Below are positions 7,374-9,490 of a stretch of DNA of 9,490 nt, in pieces. The stretch spans positions 1 through 9,490 of the forward strand of contig DAOOKJ010000014.1 in NCBI GenBank assembly GCA_035385585.1. The letters are read 5' to 3'. A program made the position numbers and the translations under genes. Within the stretch, counting starts at the first letter, position 1; every line of letters starts with the position of its first letter. The stretch comes from DAOOKJ01 sp035385585. GTDB lineage: Bacteria > Patescibacteriota > Minisyncoccia > UBA6257. The notes under the pieces are model-generated. The model saw nothing but the letters and a program-made list of their open reading frames with translations, ran no database searches and was not told the origin of the DNA.

Positions 7374-8243
7374 ATGCCAGAGTTACCGGAAGTAGAAACA
7401 ATTACAAAACAACTTAATAAAGTTTTAAAAAACTTAAAGATTAAAGGAGTTTTTTTAAATTGGCAGAAATTAATAAAAGGAGTAAAGGCAAAAGATTTAG
7501 AGAAAATTCTAAAAAACAAAAAAATTGTGAAAGTTTTTCGCCGGGGCAAAAATATTTTGATTGAATTAGATAATAATTTAATTTTACTCATTCATTTGAA
7601 ACTTACAGGGAGAATTTTATACGGGGAAAAAGAAGTAGTGTTAAAAGACCCTTATGTGCGTTTTTATCTTATTTTTGACAATGAAAAAATAATGGCTTTG
7701 TCCGATTTGAGAAAGTTTGCCAAAGTTGTTTTATTTAAAAAAGACCAATTAAACGAAATTGAAGATTTAAAAGAAATTGGCCCGGAACCATTGGAAAGAA
7801 CGTTTACCCTTGAAAAATTTACTGCTTTAATCAATCAGAACAAAAAAAGAAAGAAAACAATTAAAGAAATTTTAATGGACCAGAAAATAATCGCCGGCAT
7901 TGGTAATATTTATGCCAACGAAATTTTATGGGAGGCAAAAATCAATCCCTTTAAGAGCATAAGAGAACTGACTGAGAAAGAAATTAAAAAGTTGTTTCTC
8001 TCTATTAAAAAGATATTGAATTTGGCTATTGAACATAATGGTTCTACCATTAGCGACGAAATGTATCGGGATATTTTTGGGAAAGAGGGCAGATATGGCG
8101 AGATAAGAAAGGTTTATCAAAAAGAAGGAGAAAAATGTTTAAGGTGCGGGGCGACTATTTTAAAGACTATTCAGGCAAATCGTTCAACTTTTTACTGCCC
8201 AAAGTGTCAAAAATTCACCCGCCCAAATTTCTCTGAAATTTAG
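7374..8243 (+). CDS. mutM: Formamidopyrimidine-DNA glycosylase (MutM/Fpg)
   Basis: Bifunctional base-excision repair glycosylase/AP lyase that removes 8-oxoguanine and formamidopyrimidines. It starts with MPELPEVET, which exposes the catalytic P2 and E3 after Met removal. Other hallmarks: the beta-hairpin lysine in RRGKN (K59), HLKLTGR (74-80), GPEPL (136-140), the helix-two-turn-helix segment DQKIIAGIGNIYANE (169-183), the lesion-capping loop region around 222-242, and a C-terminal zinc finger C255/C258/C275/C278 with R270 in NRSTFYC. Length 289 aa, slightly longer than the E. coli enzyme (269) but normal for the family. The proline after the start codon fixes the start. It follows the kinase stop by 6 bp with no Shine-Dalgarno. 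Its last codons and the TAG stop lie inside a large inverted repeat (8214-8252). Confidence 0.96.
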   Translation: MPELPEVETITKQLNKVLKNLKIKGVFLNWQKLIKGVKAKDLEKILKNKKIVKVFRRGKNILIELDNNLILLIHLKLTGRILYGEKEVVLKDPYVRFYLIFDNEKIMALSDLRKFAKVVLFKKDQLNEIEDLKEIGPEPLERTFTLEKFTALINQNKKRKKTIKEILMDQKIIAGIGNIYANEILWEAKINPFKSIRELTEKEIKKLFLSIKKILNLAIEHNGSTISDEMYRDIFGKEGRYGEIRKVYQKEGEKCLRCGATILKTIQANRSTFYCPKCQKFTRPNFSEI

Positions 8244-8252
8244 GCGAGTGAA
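8209..8252 (-). terminator. Minus-strand intrinsic terminator-like hairpin over the mutM stop
   Basis: Read on the - strand, 8252-8235 pairs with 8231-8214 over 18 bp with a 3-nt AGA loop and two G-U wobbles (8219/8247 and 8224/8242), followed at once by UUUUU (8213-8209). On the + strand those two positions become C-A mismatches and no T tract follows, so the signal is oriented to - strand RNA. It would stop antisense transcription entering mutM, for example from the tRNA-Leu promoter about 1.2 kb away. It overlaps the last mutM codons and stop. Confidence 0.55.
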
Positions 8253-8295
8253 CTTACAACTCATAACTTATAACAAATAATTTTTTAATCTTTTA

Positions 8296-8332
8296 TTTTT
8301 GAATTTAAATTTTGACTTTTGAATTTTGAATT
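8296..8332. repeat. Low-complexity TTTTGAATT-type tract before holA
   Basis: Four partly overlapping copies of TTTTGA(A/C)TT occur at 8297-8305, 8310-8318, 8317-8325 and 8324-8332, with the last copy ending 7 bp before the holA ATG. The rest of the mutM-holA spacer (8244-8295) is AT-rich with ACTTACAACTCATAACTTATAAC-like wording. TTGACT (8312-8317) resembles a -35 box, but a matching -10 would overlap the start codon, so I cannot assign a holA promoter. Confidence 0.45.
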
Positions 8333-8339
8333 ATTTACT

Positions 8340-9299
8340 ATGTTGATTTTAATTTACGGGGAAGACGATTTCCGCTCTGGAGTTTATTTAAAGGAAGTAA
8401 TTTCTTTTTATAACAAAAAGAGCCCTTTTTTTGTAAGTTATGATTTTAGAGAAGAAGAAGATAAAAAATTAACTTTAAATGAATTAAAAAATATTTTGAG
8501 CAGCAAACCTCTTTTTTCTTCTGTAAGATTAATATTGTTTAAAGATATCTTGACTAATTTTGATGATGAATTTTTAGAGCAAATTTTAGAGACATTGAAA
8601 AAAGAAAAAATAAAAGAGGCAAAAGATATTTTGGTTATTTTTTATGAAAGAGAAAAATTAGAAGAGAATAAATTAAGCCAGTGGCTTTTAAAAAATTCTT
8701 TGAAAGTTAAAAATTTTGAATTGCTTAAAAACAGAGAGTTAGAAAATTGGTTTATGAAAGAAGAAGAAAAGTTTAAAATCAGACTTTCAAAAGAAGCCAG
8801 AGATATAATCATTTTGTCTTTTGGTTCAAACACCAGAGAAATTTCTAAAGTTTTGCAGAAATTATCTTTGTCAAAAAAGGGCTATTTTGATAAAAATTTT
8901 GTTGAGCAAAATATTAATTTGCCGGTTAAAACCAATATTTTTAAATTTTTAGATAGTTTGGCGGAAAGAAAAACAAAAGAAGCCTTTAAACTATTGAGAG
9001 ACGAAATTGAATCAGGCACTTATCCGCTTGTTATTCTGACAATGATAGTAAACCAGTTCAGAAACCTGATAAAGATTAAAACTTATTTGGATAGTCCGAA
9101 AAAAATTTCTTTTGAAAGTTTAAAAATTCACCCCTTTGTTTATAAAAAACTCTTGCCAGTGGCAAAAAGTCTTTCATTGGATGGCTTGAAAAAGGCTTAT
9201 CTCAAACTTTTAAATTACGACAAGAAAATAAAAGAGGGCGCGCTTGAACCAACTTTAGCCCTTGAACTATTGCTTTTGGATTTAAGAAAAATAAAATAA
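8340..9299 (+). CDS. holA: DNA polymerase III delta subunit (clamp loader)
   Basis: Delta subunit of the clamp loader, which opens the beta sliding clamp for loading onto primed DNA. Numbered from the ATG at 8340 (319 aa): the N-terminus MLILIYGEDDFRS is typical of HolA in place of a P-loop, as delta does not bind ATP. L58-F59 and RLILF (63-67) form the clamp-contact region of the first domain, RELENW (132-137) begins the second, and the C-terminal collar domain shows FKFLDSLAER (201-210), NQFRNL (238-243), HPFVYKK (264-270) and the closing YDKKIKEG (293-300). An alternative TTG at 8319 would add seven residues (MNFELFT) encoded by the low-complexity tract, so ATG 8340 is preferred. No Shine-Dalgarno is seen. 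The 96-bp spacer after mutM leaves open whether holA is co-transcribed. It converges on tRNA-Leu 5 bp after its stop. Confidence 0.9.
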   Translation: MLILIYGEDDFRSGVYLKEVISFYNKKSPFFVSYDFREEEDKKLTLNELKNILSSKPLFSSVRLILFKDILTNFDDEFLEQILETLKKEKIKEAKDILVIFYEREKLEENKLSQWLLKNSLKVKNFELLKNRELENWFMKEEEKFKIRLSKEARDIIILSFGSNTREISKVLQKLSLSKKGYFDKNFVEQNINLPVKTNIFKFLDSLAERKTKEAFKLLRDEIESGTYPLVILTMIVNQFRNLIKIKTYLDSPKKISFESLKIHPFVYKKLLPVAKSLSLDGLKKAYLKLLNYDKKIKEGALEPTLALELLLLDLRKIK

Positions 9300-9304
9300 G
9301 GGGG

Positions 9305-9389
9305 TGCCCAGGGTGGGAGTTGAACCCACACGGCCACAAGGACCAGCAGATTTTGAGTCTGCTCTGTCTGCCAATTCCAGCACCTGGGC
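9305..9389 (-). tRNA. tRNA-Leu (anticodon CAA)
   Basis: Class II tRNA of 85 nt on the - strand. The acceptor strands GCCCAGG (9389-9383) and CCTGGGC (9312-9306) pair over 7 bp, with discriminator A at 9305. The anticodon stem GCAGA/TCTGC encloses the loop CTCAAAA, giving anticodon CAA, which reads UUG. A long variable arm (GGTC/GGCC) and the T arm GTGGG-TTCAACT-CCCAC complete the fold, consistent with leucine. The bases after the discriminator are CCC rather than CCA, so the 3' end must be finished by a CCA-adding enzyme. The transcript then runs into the T-rich complement of the holA 3' end. Confidence 0.95.
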
Positions 9390-9430
9390 GCTTTTAATAA
9401 TCCGCTTTTTAATAATTCGCTTTTAGTATA
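9389..9430. repeat. Three tandem 14-15-bp repeats between tRNA and its promoter
   Basis: On the + strand, CGCTTTTAATAATC (9389-9402), CGCTTTTTAATAATT (9403-9417) and CGCTTTTAGTATA (9418-9430) lie head to tail. The first begins with the terminal base of the tRNA gene, and the third contains the complement of the -10 box. They form the short tRNA leader that RNase P would remove. Confidence 0.75.
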
Positions 9431-9453
9431 AAGGATTTAGTTCCTATTTTCAA
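9425..9453 (-). promoter_or_regulatory. Promoter of tRNA-Leu
   Basis: On the - strand, TTGAAA (9453-9448) and TATACT (9430-9425) are each 5 of 6 to the -35 and -10 consensus, with the optimal 17-bp spacer. Transcription would begin near 9418, giving a leader of about 28 nt before the mature tRNA 5' end at 9389. Confidence 0.75.
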
Positions 9454-9482
9454 GTTTATTAGAAAAATAGAAAATTTCAGAG

Positions 9483-9488
9483 TATAAT
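9483..9488 (+). promoter_or_regulatory. Possible -10 box of a gene beyond the window
   Basis: A perfect TATAAT (9483-9488) on the + strand sits at the window edge, with only weak -35 candidates near 9459-9465. It could belong to a + strand gene beyond 9490, divergent from tRNA-Leu. AT-rich context makes chance occurrence plausible. Confidence 0.25.
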
Positions 9489-9490
9489 AA

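Noticed and set aside
8319..8339. TTG start for HolA adding MNFELFT
   Set aside because: The codons come from a low-complexity TTTTGAATT tract, and the family N-terminus begins at MLILIYGEDD.
1..9490. UGA recoded as glycine, as in Gracilibacteria and SR1
   Set aside because: No in-frame TGA interrupts any conserved gene. Stops are TAA (four) and TAG (one), which is too few to be informative on their own but fits the standard code.
1..9490. CRISPR array, insertion sequence, phage or defence genes
   Set aside because: No regularly spaced repeats, transposase motifs, terminal inverted repeats or phage-like genes are visible. Apart from the ATPase fusion and the RNA, the content is housekeeping.

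Overview
This is an AT-rich window (about one third G+C by eye) of compact bacterial DNA that looks like a Patescibacteria (Candidate Phyla Radiation) contig. The grounds are inference: low G+C, very short intergenic gaps, no clear Shine-Dalgarno ahead of any visible start, a histidine kinase with the 'AAHQLRTPL' H-box style common in that group, and a scaffolding gap typical of metagenome assemblies. All five visible stop codons are TAA or TAG and no gene is broken by in-frame TGA, so the standard bacterial code fits.

Layout. Positions 1-151 hold a highly structured stand-alone RNA on the + strand: a 16-bp closing stem enclosing three hairpins and followed by a T tract. It may be a 6S-like RNA but is not firmly identified. 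A short spacer with a degenerate repeat and a weak hairpin follows. Positions 261-3164 (- strand) encode an unusual 967-aa protein with two complete PilB/GspE-type ATPase modules fused in tandem. A compact divergent promoter region (about 3165-3251) carries two extended -10 promoters, one per strand. Both sit so close to the start codons that the transcripts should be nearly or fully leaderless.

On the + strand from 3252 runs a tight gene cluster: tsaE (tRNA t6A modification), polA (DNA polymerase I with a degenerate proofreading domain), a 100-N assembly gap, the C-terminal part of a PAS/HisKA histidine kinase, mutM (8-oxoguanine glycosylase) and, after 96 bp, holA (clamp-loader delta subunit). 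The uninterrupted 1217-aa reading frame across the Ns is an artefact. polA loses its extreme C-terminus and the kinase loses its N-terminus in the gap. At the right end a class II tRNA-Leu(CAA) without an encoded CCA lies on the - strand, converging on holA, with a good -35/-10 promoter and a short tandem repeat between promoter and tRNA.

Functionally, polA, mutM and holA belong to replication and base-excision repair, and tsaE and tRNA-Leu to translation. The tandem ATPase would power a type IV pilus-like machine whose other parts are outside the window. The kinase has no response regulator here. The most interesting items are the double-ATPase fusion, the structured RNA at the left edge, and an 18-bp minus-strand terminator-like hairpin embedded in the end of mutM.
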